A stretch of 64,000 nt of DNA from Meghimatium bilineatum (Eukaryota > Mollusca > Gastropoda > Stylommatophora > Philomycidae). Location: the NCBI GenBank assembly GCA_034231615.1, contig CM067298.1, positions 34,540,127 to 34,604,126 on the forward strand, written 5' to 3'. Position 1 is the first letter of the stretch; each line of letters begins with the position of its first letter. Below are positions 54,170 to 64,000 of this stretch, in pieces. The position numbers and the translations under genes were made by a program. Below the pieces are notes generated by a model that worked only from the letters and a program-made list of their open reading frames with translations, was not told the DNA's origin and ran no database searches.

Positions 54170-54315
54170 CAGAAGCAAGAGCATACAACATGAAAATGAA
54201 AACAGCAAAAGAGAAAGATGAAGGCCAAGAAGAAGGTGGATTGAAGGAGTTATCAACGTTCTGAGACATGCCAATATTACTGCATATCATATCAAGCGAC
54301 CAAATGTGCACTACG
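54170..54315 (+). mobile_element. LINE 3' fragment
   Basis: The codons for AYNMKMKTAKEK, then KVDEGVIN-like and HIKRPN, align with the C-terminus of the LINE at 16160-16290 (NNMKLEIARY, RWIEEFTNI, NIKRPS). Frame changes are present. Confidence 0.5.
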
Positions 54316-54329
54316 TTTTCAACACCCTA

Positions 54330-54610
54330 CCCCACCTACCCCAACAAATCGGAACATGACTTTTAGTGCTATGAATTTAGCCACAAGGTTCGTAAAAAAA
54401 AATAGAAAACACCAACACCCCCCCCCCTTGCCATCCCTAGCAAGTTTCCATATTAAAGAAACGAAAAGAAGTAGAAGAAGTAGATACACCCGAAAACTCA
54501 GGAATCACATTTTTTATGTAACACCCCTCCTGGAGAAGAACATAGGTCTATCTACGGCCCTGCCACTTCGGCTTACGGCAAAAGCAGAGAAAAACAATAG
54601 ATAGAGAGAT
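54330..54610. repeat. Dispersed repeat family F copy
   Basis: GGAACATGACTTTTAGTGCT then ATGAATTTAGCCACAAGG, followed by a C run at 54418-54428, colinear with the copy at 48730. Confidence 0.5.
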
Positions 54611-54763
54611 ATCCTGATAGAATGAAGGTTTCATGATGGACAGTTGTTGAAAGAACTGTTCCTCGTTAAAAAGTAACTTTATTCCCCCAACAAAAGTGTT
54701 CAAAATATGTGCTGATATATGCATGCCTGTTAACTTTCAGAGAAACAGAATTGTATTTCAACT

Positions 54764-54942
<179 letters not shown>

Positions 54943-55049
54943 CTTTCTATAAATCTGAAAATTGCGTAGTGTGCTGAAAGGGGGCGTGCTGAAGCTGCTT
55001 CATAATCGCATGATGGAGATGGACGCTGCGATTTATAACACATATAAGC

Positions 55050-55094
55050 AACTTCTTCTTCTGCCTTGGTTCTCTAACTTCTGCAGATTAGTAG
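55050..55094 (-). repeat. SINE-like family A tail fragment
   Basis: CTTCTTCTTCTGCCTTGGTT and CTTCTGCAGATTAGTAG match only the tail end of family A. Confidence 0.6.
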
Positions 55095-55450
55095 AATAAT
55101 GAAGTTTTGCTAATCACTGGAGACATACATAATAACATACACGTATCGATGTTTCGACCAAAAGGCCTTTTATTAAGTCTACATTCACGACACAAAAAAA
55201 CGACGAGAAAGAACGGCACTATTGACGATCAAATGTCAGCGTGATAACCCGGAATGGATAAAACTAGAAGGTCCGAAACAACATAAACATAAGATAGACA
55301 AAACACACTCAAATATCAAGACAACATAGAAATGACGAAGCGGCATATGATATCATCCATACTGCTGACGGAGCACTGATCTCAAAAAGTTTCAAAAGGA
55401 CTCAACATCGAATATGTTAGTCACGTAAATAGATATGATAGTTTATAGAT
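55095..55450. repeat. Repeat family C copy, longest
   Basis: AGTTTTGCTAATCACTGGAG, GTATCGATGTTTCGACC, AAAAGGCCTTTTATTAAG and GATATCATCCATACTGCTG are colinear with 5390-5790 and partly with 11630-11800. On the reverse strand GGTCGAAACATCG recalls the tails of Penelope-like elements. Confidence 0.65.
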
Positions 55451-55899
55451 TCTAATTTACTATAGGGCCCTATGCAATAGCTCCTAAGCTCAGAGAATAT
55501 CAAATCAAAAGCTATCGTAGCCAAATTGTAAAATACGATGATGAACAGCGACAAAGAGAAAATTATTGCTTCAAACTAAATGATGTTAGTTGAAAGCAGT
55601 GTTTAGAAAAAATAGACTTCAGTAGACATTGTTCCAAAAATTGACTTTTTGCAGTGCTATCATATCCTCTTTAGAATACCATCAACCAAACATTTTCTTG
55701 TGTAGTGATTTTATCGGCAATAATTACACACAGTAGTTTTTAATTGCTTTCCGATCGGTCCTGATGCACAATTGCCTACGGTGATATTTAAACCCGGTAC
55801 CTTGGCCATCACAGATGTGCTCTGTATTACATCGTCACATGGCCGGAGATGAGAGAAGATAAACTAATTGACTTACAAACTTAACACGTTTTTTTTATG

Positions 55900-56440
55900 T
55901 GAAAAAAAGGAAATTCGGCGATTAAAGACAAACATTACAAAGTCCTTTGGAGCTTCAAATAACGTGTTAAAGTGTTTTTCTTATTGCTCGGATGGCAGAT
56001 GTGGTCCATTCTTAGACGAACAATCCTCAATTTTGCCTGCAGATCCAAGATGGTTGCCAATCTCTGATTTAGACGGATTAACAAATGCATCTACATTAGT
56101 CCCCTATGCGGTTTAGCTCACATTGTAATTTCTTGAAGTACATCTCTCGATTTCTACCCCACCTATTCACCAACGTATCATCAGCATAAGAAAGTATACT
56201 GTACTACCAGACCCTGTGATCTGTCGGCTTGTAATGTTCTGGTGGACATAAGCAATACTAGAGACAGAGAGTACATCTGTGGAAATCCAGAACATATGAC
56301 TGTTGGTACAAATATTAAACGGCCACATTCAAGAACCGCATATCTATGAGGCAGGACTGCAGCAACGTTGCTAATGATAGTGGGATTTATTTTCTGAACC
56401 AACGGCGGTATATTCAGAGTATTCCCATAGAAACTACGTC
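55900..56440 (-). mobile_element. LINE reverse transcriptase fragment (broken)
   Basis: The minus strand carries SILSYADDTLVNRW at about 56203-56162, then KKLQCELNRIGD and WQPSWICRQN. This is the catalytic palm and following helix of a LINE. Many stops. Confidence 0.6.
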
Positions 56441-56474
56441 TCGTTTAACAGATGGTGACCGATATTATTCTGAT

Positions 56475-56545
56475 ATGACTCAGGGAGAGATCGGAGCAAC
56501 TATGGACGTGTCCAGTTTGCAGTGATAATGATCTGATGACTAACT
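56475..56545 (+). mobile_element. LINE C-terminal tail fragment
   Basis: RERSEQLWTCPVCSDND then a stop and ACTAACTAACTAGCTAAC, nearly identical to 16450-16530. Confidence 0.75.
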
Positions 56546-56811
56546 AACTAGCTAACTATTATGCTGATAGTTACCGTAGTACGTTGATTTTTTCTTGTAC
56601 TACTCCTTAATCGACATCCTCTATTATCTCTCCTCGTCCAAAAGAAGTTTGCAATGGGAATTCAAAACGTCCCCCTTCCCTTTCCTTGCTAAGTGACATT
56701 TGTCCTGCCGGATGAACGTGCTCTTTGAACCAGACTGTCAGCACTTACATTACCCTGAGCCTCGTGTGACCAGGACAAAATTTTCACATGAGTCCTTGCA
56801 GTAGTCTCCTT

Positions 56812-57075
56812 ATGCACTCCTTTTCAAGCTCTTGCAATTAGCAGCATGTAGTCGGAGAACAGAATGCGTTTTGTCATCATTTACACATTTGCTGCGATAT
56901 CTGCGCCTTTCGTCCTGACAGATCCGACTTCACATGGTTTCTGGTTACTTTCACCCTGTATGGGATGGAAAAGTCAACTCCACCACATAAACTACTATTC
57001 CACATCTTACAACATGCATGGAAGGTAAATATCGTTGCTATTCTTTGTCCACATTTCGAGCATCGGTAATAACGG
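56812..57075 (-). repeat. SINE-like family A copy
   Basis: CTCCTTTTCAAGCTCTTGCA, TTAGCAGCATGTAGTCGG, ATATCTGCGCCTTTCGTCCT and CATGCATGGAAGGTAAATAT. Confidence 0.8.
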
Positions 57076-57234
57076 GTACGTGCGGCGGGAGTGAAACTGC
57101 TACACTTATTCATTGTGCAGCTATCTATTATTAATCTCGCTGATCATGGATTGGTAGTCTAACATAAAACGTCCCTTATTGTCACTGTTTCAGTGAAACG
57201 TTTTAGGGTCCTCGTACCTGCCTCGTTACCCTAA

Positions 57235-57330
57235 AGGAGCGCGGTAGCCTAGTTGATATTAAGCTTGCTTGCTTTCACCGTGTTACAGCGTGCCAGGTTC
57301 TCAACCCTTCCGGACCCCACAAAAATCCGG
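57235..57330 (+). mobile_element. tRNA-like SINE head (second family)
   Basis: A-box TAGCCTAGTTG (57245-57255) and B-box GGTTCTCAACCC (57296-57307) sit about 40 bp apart after CGCG, like a tRNA-derived pol III promoter. The head differs from family D. The downstream frame at 57397-57603 has no known motif. Confidence 0.5.
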
Positions 57331-57714
57331 GTTGTGATTTCTCGCTTAGCACGACCATTTATTTACAGCTGCAAATGAGTATCTGACGCATGCATTATGG
57401 AAGGTGAAGACAGCAAGGAAGAGAACTTGGCGATCCCACTTAATAGTTGCTGCGGTTTAGAAGAGTCTTCATCCCCGATGACAGGTTGCTGCCACGGGAC
57501 CTACATTTACTTTTACCGTCTCGATCTTCTTTGTCCTACTCTAGGTTGTCGTAATGTTCGAATCTCACAATTCAGAATGATTTTACCTCTTAGAACGAAA
57601 TAGATTCCACCGTCTGATCTTAAATTTCCTCCAAAAATATGTGTATATTAAAACATCAAACGTTCAGGCTTGTCTGTTATCACTTGTTAAATCAGTTGTT
57701 TGAACCTTTAAACC
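57331..57714. other. No gene seen
   Basis: Possibly the body of the preceding SINE. Nothing else recognised. Confidence 0.35.
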
Positions 57715-58500
57715 GTATCTACTGGATTGTCTATCTACAAACCATGATGCAATGACATACTCAAACCCTCATATACTTAATTGTCTATAAACCATGTTGT
57801 GTAAAACATGTTGTAATGACATATTAAAGCATTATTTACTAGATTGTCTATAAACCATGTTGTATAAATGTGTAAACAATGTTGTATAAATGTGTAAACC
57901 ATGTTGTATAAATGTGTAAATCATGTTGTATAAATGTGTAAACCATGTTGTATAAATGTGTAAACAATGTTGTATAAATGTGTAAACCATGTTGTATAAA
58001 TGTGTAAACCATGTTGTATAAATGTGTAAACCATGTTGTATAAATGTGTAAACAATGTTGTATAAATGTGTAAACAATGTTGTATAAATGTGTAAACCAT
58101 GTTGTATAAATGTGTAAACCATGTTGTATAAATGTGTAAATCATGTTGTATAAATATTTAAACCATGTTGTATAAATGTTTAAACCATGTTGTATAAATG
58201 TGTAAACCATGTTGTATAAATGTGTAAACCATGTTGTATAAACTATGTTGCAATGACATACCCAAGCCCTTATCTACTGGATTGTCTATAAACCATGTTC
58301 TATAAATGTGTAAACCATGTTGTATAAATATGTAAACCATATTGTAAAAACTATGTCTTAATGACATACTAAAACTCTTATCTACTGTATTGTCTATAAA
58401 CCATGTTGTATAAATGTGTAAACCATGTTGTAATGACATACTAAAACGCTTATCAATTGGATTCTATAAACCATGTAATGACATACTCAAAAGACTAGTC
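57715..58500. repeat. 22 bp minisatellite within a larger duplicated unit
   Basis: The core 57853-58246 is about 18 copies of ATGTTGTATAAATGTGTAAA plus CC, with CCATG/CAATG variants. It is flanked on both sides by units reading TCTACTGGATTGTCTATAAA, then ATGACATACTCAAA and CCCT, seen near 57715, 57780, 58270, 58380 and 58450. So the array grew inside an older unit of 80-120 bp. Confidence 0.93.
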
Positions 58501-58889
58501 CGACATGATTGAAGTTTAACATTTATTCCTAATGTTCTAATATTCTGTAAGTATGATTTTTTTTCTCTAGCTAAAGTTCTGATGTCCATGGCCCACTTTT
58601 TCTGTATGGGTACAGCTAGCTAGATAACTGCATGCTTATTGTGTTTACTTGGTAATGTAATCTTTGAAGGTCAAGATGGATAATCTGTGGAAAAAATGAT
58701 TTGTGAACTTATGTTTTGGGGGAATGTTTTCTGTGAGCGCATTTATTTCTTCAATCATAGTCATCTAGGAAGCCATGATATAGTGTTCGTGACATACATC
58801 ATTAAAGAACAATTGCGCAATTGTTATCTTTCGTTTTGATCATATGAACGAATGGCAGAAAGCAAGGAAGTTTCGGTGTTTTTTAAAAT
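58501..58889. other. No gene seen
   Basis: AT-rich spacer without recognised features. Confidence 0.4.
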
Positions 58890-59125
58890 TATAAAATGGG
58901 CATGACAGCCGCAAGACAGGAGGACAGAAGAAGCGTTTTAAAGACATTCTTAAGACATCACAGACATTTCAAAATAGACATAAATTCATGGGAGAATCTT
59001 GCACAAGTCATATCCAACTGGAGTCGCAGAATAAAAAGTAGTGCGACAGCTTTAGAGAACCTCATACACACTGATGTGCAACAAAAAGGTGCTAGAATAA
59101 AGGCAAGAATTGCTCAATAAGACAC
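58890..59125 (+). mobile_element. LINE 3' fragment
   Basis: A 74-codon frame reads SVLKTFLRHHRHFKIDINSW, ENLAQVISNWSRRIKSSATA and EN-L-H. This matches the KD-LK...D-x-SWE-LAQDR-x-WR block of zinc-finger-type LINEs (compare [14 protein letters not shown] at 42998). Confidence 0.7.
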
Positions 59126-60149
59126 TCACTCCTCCCACATATGACCAGATTGTGGTAGACAATTTTAAGTACGTATATAACTCAGTCACAGTCCGGCACA
59201 CCGCAGACATCATCATTTTAACATCATCCCAGTTGGTCATCGTCGACTTCGACGGACGAACATCATTTATATACTTGGAGTCGCCTTGGTTATTTTTGGC
59301 ATGCGATTCGAAATATGTAAATAGTGACCAACCGAAATAATATATTCAGTTGGAAGGTCTATAATCCCAAAGGTCTTGTCTTTGCTTAGAGAAGGGTGTG
59401 CCTACGTTTAGTGTAATAGGGGAATCCCCGAGAAATCCCCCCCCCCCCCCCAATCATTAATTTCATTGGCTGTTGTATTATTTTACTTCCCCTTTGTAAA
59501 ATATGGTGGCTTTCAAAGTCAACATATAGAGACTAATACAATACCAGGTAATTTACCTATTGTATCTAAAAGGGAGTTTTTAGTGATAGACTAAAAGTTA
59601 TTAATCTTGCCAGCAACCAGGTTGATAGAAATAGAATCCGCTATTAAACTTTGAAAAGGGCCTAAGACTTATTTAAAAAAAAATTAGCAATTGATGATTG
59701 AGACCAAAAAAATATTGGACGGCTCATCGCCAAGAAGATGTACAGTCTGTATTCATGAAAAGTAAGATGATTTTTAAGTCTTATTATATAGGCCTACCTT
59801 AATATTAACATTACTATATGAGCCTAATATTAGTTTTCAGTGACAGAAAACATATAATTACAACTAACAAATGTTACATGTAGCGATAGATACGAGGCAC
59901 TGACTGACTATATTTGACCGAATGTGAGTATGAAATTGAAAGTATTATTATTATTTTTCTGACAAGTCTCGTTAATACGTAATCGTTTACATACAATTTT
60001 GGTTTGTGAACACGTTAATATAACATCACACGGGGTTATACCCATTATTATTATTATATTATTATTGTCCCAATCTTACTATCGATAATAGGTAGTAACA
60101 AGGTCCATAATACTAAATCAAATCTAATCCAACAGACGAAACTGGGAAC
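59126..60149. other. No gene seen; C-tract at 59438-59452
   Basis: AT-rich spacer. The open frame at 59110-59340 lacks any recognised domain. Confidence 0.4.
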
Positions 60150-60228
60150 AACACTCAAATGAAGTTTTGCATTTGATTGAAATGTCAATTTTTTGTGTGT
60201 TACCAGTGATTAATAACAAAACTTCTAC
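60150..60228. repeat. Short palindromic relative of repeat family C
   Basis: Starts GAAGTTTTGC and ends GTGATTAATAACAAAACTTC, so the ends are inverted copies of the family C terminus (AGTTTTGCTAATCAC) with only about 50 bp between. Confidence 0.5.
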
Positions 60229-60640
60229 TTAAACGCTAAATTAAAATTACGCAATTTATCTTCTGCCACTTAGGGCCTAATTCTTTTTCGAAAATTTGCG
60301 TTATGTATCTTGATGCATTCACGTTTTTGCTTTTAGACTTTAGATATTTCTTGTAAATAATTTTTGTACATGTAAATAAAGAATTGAATAGGCATGCAGC
60401 AATTATGTGTGTAATTTATTTTTTTGTATGTATGATTCAAGAGGTGTGAGAAAGTGGTAAAGACATTTTTTCACAAAACAACCAAACAAATGATTTACAA
60501 AATGCCAATGGGGTGCAAAAAATCTTGCAATGTTCTCATGCAGATCCAGGGTTAGCTGGTAACCAAGATCCTAAAAGAATATCTTCTTGGTGCACATTGA
60601 AAACAGAAATACAGCTATTTTTCTGTTTTCCTGGCCAACA
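60229..60640. other. No gene seen
   Basis: AT-rich. The sequence just before 60650 may belong to the coding-like stretch that follows. Confidence 0.35.
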
Positions 60641-60649
60641 CTTTTAGGC

Positions 60650-61735
60650 TTGTGTCCATGGATGTGGAGGCTGTAGATGGAATGAGAATACCCAGCAAAG
60701 AGACAGTCAATATCTTCAAGACCTCTATGGTACCATATTCAACAGCACTGTCAGCACACAGTGATGTAAGGCACCTGTGCATTCCGCCTCTGTCACCAAA
60801 ACAAGTAGAAATATTGGAGGGGCAGCCAGTGTCAATTTCTAGATATTGTATTAGTCTCCTGCTAAGATATGGTGATCCTTTGAGTAAACCCCAATTCTGG
60901 AACAGACAACACATACTAGAGGGCAGTGTAGGGTTACCATAATTGTTAGATGGAAAAATACGACGTTTCGACGTGCGCCTTTAAATCCAGTGCATCCTTA
61001 TTGTAGGGTTACCATAATTGTCAGATGGAAAAAGAGGATACGCAAAATTTTCCTCAAATATGGCCAATATTAAGTGTTGCACAAATAAAATTAAAGTTAA
61101 ACTACATAAAATATTGTTCTTATTTAATTATAAACTTGTATTAACTGAGTGTTAACTGAGTTTCAGCATTTTTTAAATATTATTTTTTAAATTTAAGTTC
61201 ATTCTTCAATTCAATAATTAATTACTTAATAATTATTACTAACGAACTCACGTTACCGTCTGCTATGCGCAATGCGTTATGTTTACGAAAAATTTTAATG
61301 GCTAACGGAACCAGAAGTTCTGATGGCTAATGTTAATATTGAGCTACCGGTAAATATAGCTGTCGTGCGTGTTTATTTCACTATACATAATAGATTTAAG
61401 TATATAACACAGAAAAGTAAGTAAGAAAGTATCGATCCATCGGGGATGGACGGATGGTCAGGGACGGAGAAAAACCCGGACAAAAGCCATTTTTCTGGAA
61501 AGCCGCCCGGACAGGAGCATAAAAAGAGGACGTGTCCGGGAAAACCCGGACGTATGGTAACCCTAGGGCAGTGTTGTGTATGTGAATCGATATAGTGGCA
61601 ATGAAGCTACAATCGTCCAGCTCGAGACTGACTGGCGGAAATGCTGTTCATGCTCGAGAACACACAGAAGCCGACATGTACCACCACAATTGACTCCATT
61701 AAAAGTAGGAGTCATGACTCAGGTGTTAGATACAT
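60650..61735 (+). other. Unidentified coding-like stretch, split by a MITE
   Basis: Two stretches with coding-like composition lie either side of the MITE at 60930-61564: 60652-60929 (with MRIPSKETVNIFKTSMVPYS and SISRYCISLLLRYGDP) and 61575-61735 (with NRYSGNEATIVQLETDWRK and THRSRHVPPQLTPLKV). I do not recognise the family. It could be a host retrocopy, part of a host exon or part of an old mobile element; the interruption shows it is not functional as it stands. Confidence 0.45.
60920..61574. mobile_element. MITE with AGGGTTACCATA ends
   Basis: The element at 60930-61564 (635 bp) has ends AGGGTTACCATA and TATGGTAACCCT and is flanked by 10 bp copies of AGGGCAGTGT (60920-60929 and 61565-61574). 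The left terminus recurs at 61015 in the same orientation, about 85 bp in. The right end is GC-rich (AGAGGACGTGTCCGGG, AAAACCCGGACG). A duplication of 8-10 bp fits hAT or Mutator-like elements; the superfamily is undecided. Confidence 0.75.
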
Positions 61736-62435
61736 CATCTTGAGCATGCACTCCAGAGTATGGAAAAAGCTTTGAATACAGCTCCCCATTGTACACAGGA
61801 CAAGCATTGGACAAATGCTGAGAGCGCATTAATTCAAATATGTGACCAAAGCAGTGTTGAGACCCAGGCTCTGGTTGCTGTAGACAACAGGAGGGGAATG
61901 CAAGTCACCTTCTTCTTCTTTCATTTGCTAATAATGTCTATATCTGCAGTGTTGTTTCTTGTATAAATTGGACAGTGTTTTCCATTTCTTGTTTTGTACC
62001 ATAAAGTTTAACATTCATTGGTGTATCAGAAGGCCAGTATGTGCATCTTAATGTATCATAGTTTGCTCAAAATTTGTTGCGAATCCGCCCATTATTCAAT
62101 ATTGCAAATCTGCTCATTATTCAATATAATCAAATAAATAGCATTTGAATATAGTTTCCTTTAGTTAAAACTTGTATTGAGGGGTAAATTTTCTTGAACA
62201 CACTACAATACCTTCATAAAAATCATCAATGTTTGAATGGAAACACTAAAGAAGAAATAAGAGTATATGTTTTACAGGAAATTAAATATTTAGCATTGTT
62301 GTTTATATTTCAAACAGACTGCTAATAAAATATTGTTTCATAATAAAGTTTAGTTTCACTGTGTTCAAACTACTGATTACAGTTATATTTACATATGTGT
62401 ACTATAATATTTTATCTGTATTTGAAAAGATACAA
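61736..62435. other. No gene seen; probable 5' flank of the death-domain gene
   Basis: AT-rich; no promoter motif recognised. Confidence 0.35.
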
Positions 62436-62581
62436 ATGGCGGATTTAGCAGCTATTGGCAACCTTTATTTACATGAAATTCCTGGTAATCTGTACTTGAC
62501 ACTTCGTGAGCATCTAGATGTGGATGAAGATAATTGTGGCTGGAGAGCACTTTTTGCTGTATTGGATGAAGACTATGAATT
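62436..62581 (+). CDS. First coding exon of a probable death-domain protein (partial)
   Basis: ATG at 62436 (ACAAATGGCGG) opens 48 codons plus two bases, ending GAC TAT GAA TT|GTAAGA, a strong donor in phase 2. The peptide starts MADLAAIGNLYLHEIPGNLY and continues LTLREHLDVDEDNCGWRALF, AVLDEDYE. A hydrophobic start, a -P-x-x-x-x-x-L-x-x-x-L- helix, then the W-R-x-L-A-x-x-L helix is the pattern of N-terminal death domains in IRAK- or MyD88-type adaptors of Toll/IL-1 signalling. That identity is an inference from one exon; no later exon is visible before the window ends. A LINE fragment at 62960 lies in what would be intron 1. Confidence 0.45.
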
Positions 62582-62959
62582 GTAAGAAAACTATCTCACA
62601 TTGTCTGCTGCTATTTGTTTATGTTCATTGTCATATCATGCTGTTCCCATCAAATCTTTCTCTATATTCTTCCTTTCTTATTTTCATTGGAAATTAGAAT
62701 CATTTGTATGCAAAACTAAACTTATGTTGAGTTACCATTTAACATCACTTCATGTGTATATCTTGCCTCCTGTACTGAACCAGTTGTACTGAAGCAATTA
62801 AACCTGTATTCATATGAATTTTGTGGTCAAAAATATTTATTGATACTTTCAAGTTATTGTAGACTTGAATGTGGTTGCATTTCTATATAAAATTTGATGA
62901 AGCATATCTTCTACATACTTGAATAGATCCCTTCTAAATCTGTCAACCATCATCAATGT

Positions 62960-63590
62960 TGTGCTTGGGCTTTTTCTGCGTGGTTCAGTGGAAAACTGCC
63001 AAAGACTACAGCTGTGCCTTCACTATTACAATGAGCAGTCTTATAATGGAGATAAAGGCAGTGGTGGAGGCACTGTCATGGCTGATGTCAAAGGACTATT
63101 GTCATGCATGTATACTTAGTGACTCAATGAATTTGCTCCACATCAATGGGTGGAGTTATTGACACAATCTATGACCAGAAAGATTACCTGATATGGTGCC
63201 AGGACATGCAGGTTTTGAGGGTAATGAGCGATGTGGTACACTGGCAAGCATGGTCACAGTGTTAATAATACATCAATGTTATGATTTGACATACCCGTAG
63301 TTAATGGGTTAAGGCACCGCATCTGCTCCTCAGATTTTCTAAAGTGTGAATCATAGTCGCTCTCAAGACTTCGTGAGATTGGTGTAAAGTTCGATAAAGT
63401 GAGACTGCTATAAGTACTAGCCTAAATATCAGAACAGCCCATAAGGAGAAACATAATACAGATACAAGAAGACTGATAAATCAGCATCAAACTTTAACTG
63501 TCAGTGTCTATACTCTGATGGATGTATAAAGGAGGTGATCTGAGCACATATGGACTTGTCTGGTGCACACTAATGATAACCTGCACTTAA
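62960..63590 (+). mobile_element. LINE RNase H fragment (broken)
   Basis: SLIMEIKAVVEALSWLMSKD then ACILSDSMNLLHIN (63030-63150) are the middle RNase H blocks with Glu and the second Asp. PGHAGFEGNERCGTLAS (63200-63248) is the His/Asn block. A degraded tail follows (LREIGVKF near 63370, IWTCLVHTNDN-like near 63550) as in 16300-16530. Several breaks. Confidence 0.75.
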
Positions 63591-63742
63591 AGCTTATCTA
63601 CTCTATAAACCCGTCAGGTTCATATGGGTACCACATCGGATACATCAACATACAGAGTACTCCAGCAATTTATATCTCAAGAACTAGACACAATAGCATC
63701 CATCGTTCAAACCGGAGAACACAAGTTTCTGTGGAAAAATCT

Positions 63743-63927
63743 TGAGTACAGTACAAGTAGATACCACCACATAGTCAAGTTATTTCCCTTGTATATGTTT
63801 GTGAATTTCACTTCATCATTTAATAATTTAAATATTTATTTACTTTAGGGTTTGGGTTAGGGTTAGGATAGTTATGTTTTACAACCTTCATGTTTTACTA
63901 ACTCCAACCTTAAATAAATAAATATTT
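63743..63927. mobile_element. Fold-back MITE copy, cut by a SINE-like element
   Basis: Begins CAAGTAGATACCACCACATA, TTTCCCTTGTATATGTTTGT, then the TTTAGGGTTTGGGTTAGGGT centre and the start of the second arm, and is broken by family E at 63928. Same family as 36560-36785. Confidence 0.75.
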
Positions 63928-64000
63928 GGTTGGTTGGTTGGTTGCTGATCCAGCAGTCCATGGGCTCATGCCCTTTGACCTAATGTCATTAAATGACATT
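63928..64000 (-). mobile_element. SINE-like family E copy, 3' end (partial)
   Basis: GGTTGGTTGGTTGGTT then GCTGATCCAGCAGTCCATGG and GGCTCATGCCCTTTGACC are the reverse complement of 22780-22854. The copy runs off the right edge. Confidence 0.85.

Noticed and set aside
55868-56116. 82-codon plus-strand frame
   Set aside because: It overlaps a decayed LINE reverse transcriptase with YADDT on the opposite strand, which explains the region better.
57397-57603. 68-codon frame MEGEDSKEENLAIPLN onward
   Set aside because: It lies just after a tRNA-like SINE head and has no known domain, so it is more likely SINE body than a gene.
57832-58439. Repetitive frames reading YTFIQHGLHIYTTLFTHLYN
   Set aside because: Three units of a 22 bp minisatellite make 66 bp, which keeps a frame open by chance.

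Overview
This is an AT-rich, intron-containing eukaryotic window. Invertebrate-type LINEs, tRNA-derived SINEs, an intact piggyBac element and metazoan-like proteins suggest an invertebrate animal genome, probably a lophotrochozoan such as a mollusc. That placement is inference; nothing here fixes the species.

Host genes. Three are supported. (1) A complete fructose-1,6-bisphosphatase gene lies on the minus strand from 53760 to 31103. Its seven coding exons have GT-AG junctions and matching phases and give 338 residues, the same length as the vertebrate enzyme. (2) The first four coding exons (188 residues) of a glutamine-synthetase-fold, lengsin-like protein lie on the minus strand from 4462 to 2029; the rest of the gene should lie beyond the left edge. 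(3) A single first coding exon at 62436-62581 on the plus strand resembles an N-terminal death domain. Its remaining exons should lie beyond the right edge.

Mobile elements. Most of the rest is transposon debris. The best preserved element is a 3.4 kb piggyBac transposon (49260-52699) in intron 1 of the bisphosphatase gene, antisense to it. It has TTAA duplications, short terminal inverted repeats, subterminal palindromes, an uninterrupted 621-codon transposase gene and three tandem copies of a 400 bp repeat. About twenty LINE fragments of at least three types (with or without RNase H, some with a C-terminal zinc finger) occur on both strands. One LINE at 19790-25680 has been hit by a solo LTR, a 0.7 kb SINE-like element and a second LINE. 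There are several SINE-like families (A and B share a 3' half; D is tRNA-derived; E ends in AACC repeats), a hAT-like non-autonomous element, two MITE families, minisatellites and long TA microsatellites.

Layout. 1-5 kb: LINE fragment and the lengsin-like gene. 5-31 kb: repeats only, with no convincing host gene. 31-54 kb: the bisphosphatase gene, its introns loaded with LINEs, SINEs and piggyBac. 54-62 kb: repeats, minisatellites and an unidentified coding-like stretch split by a MITE. 62.4-64 kb: the death-domain exon, a LINE RNase H fragment and two nested short elements. The host genes show no functional link to each other, and I found no operon-like or defence-like system.
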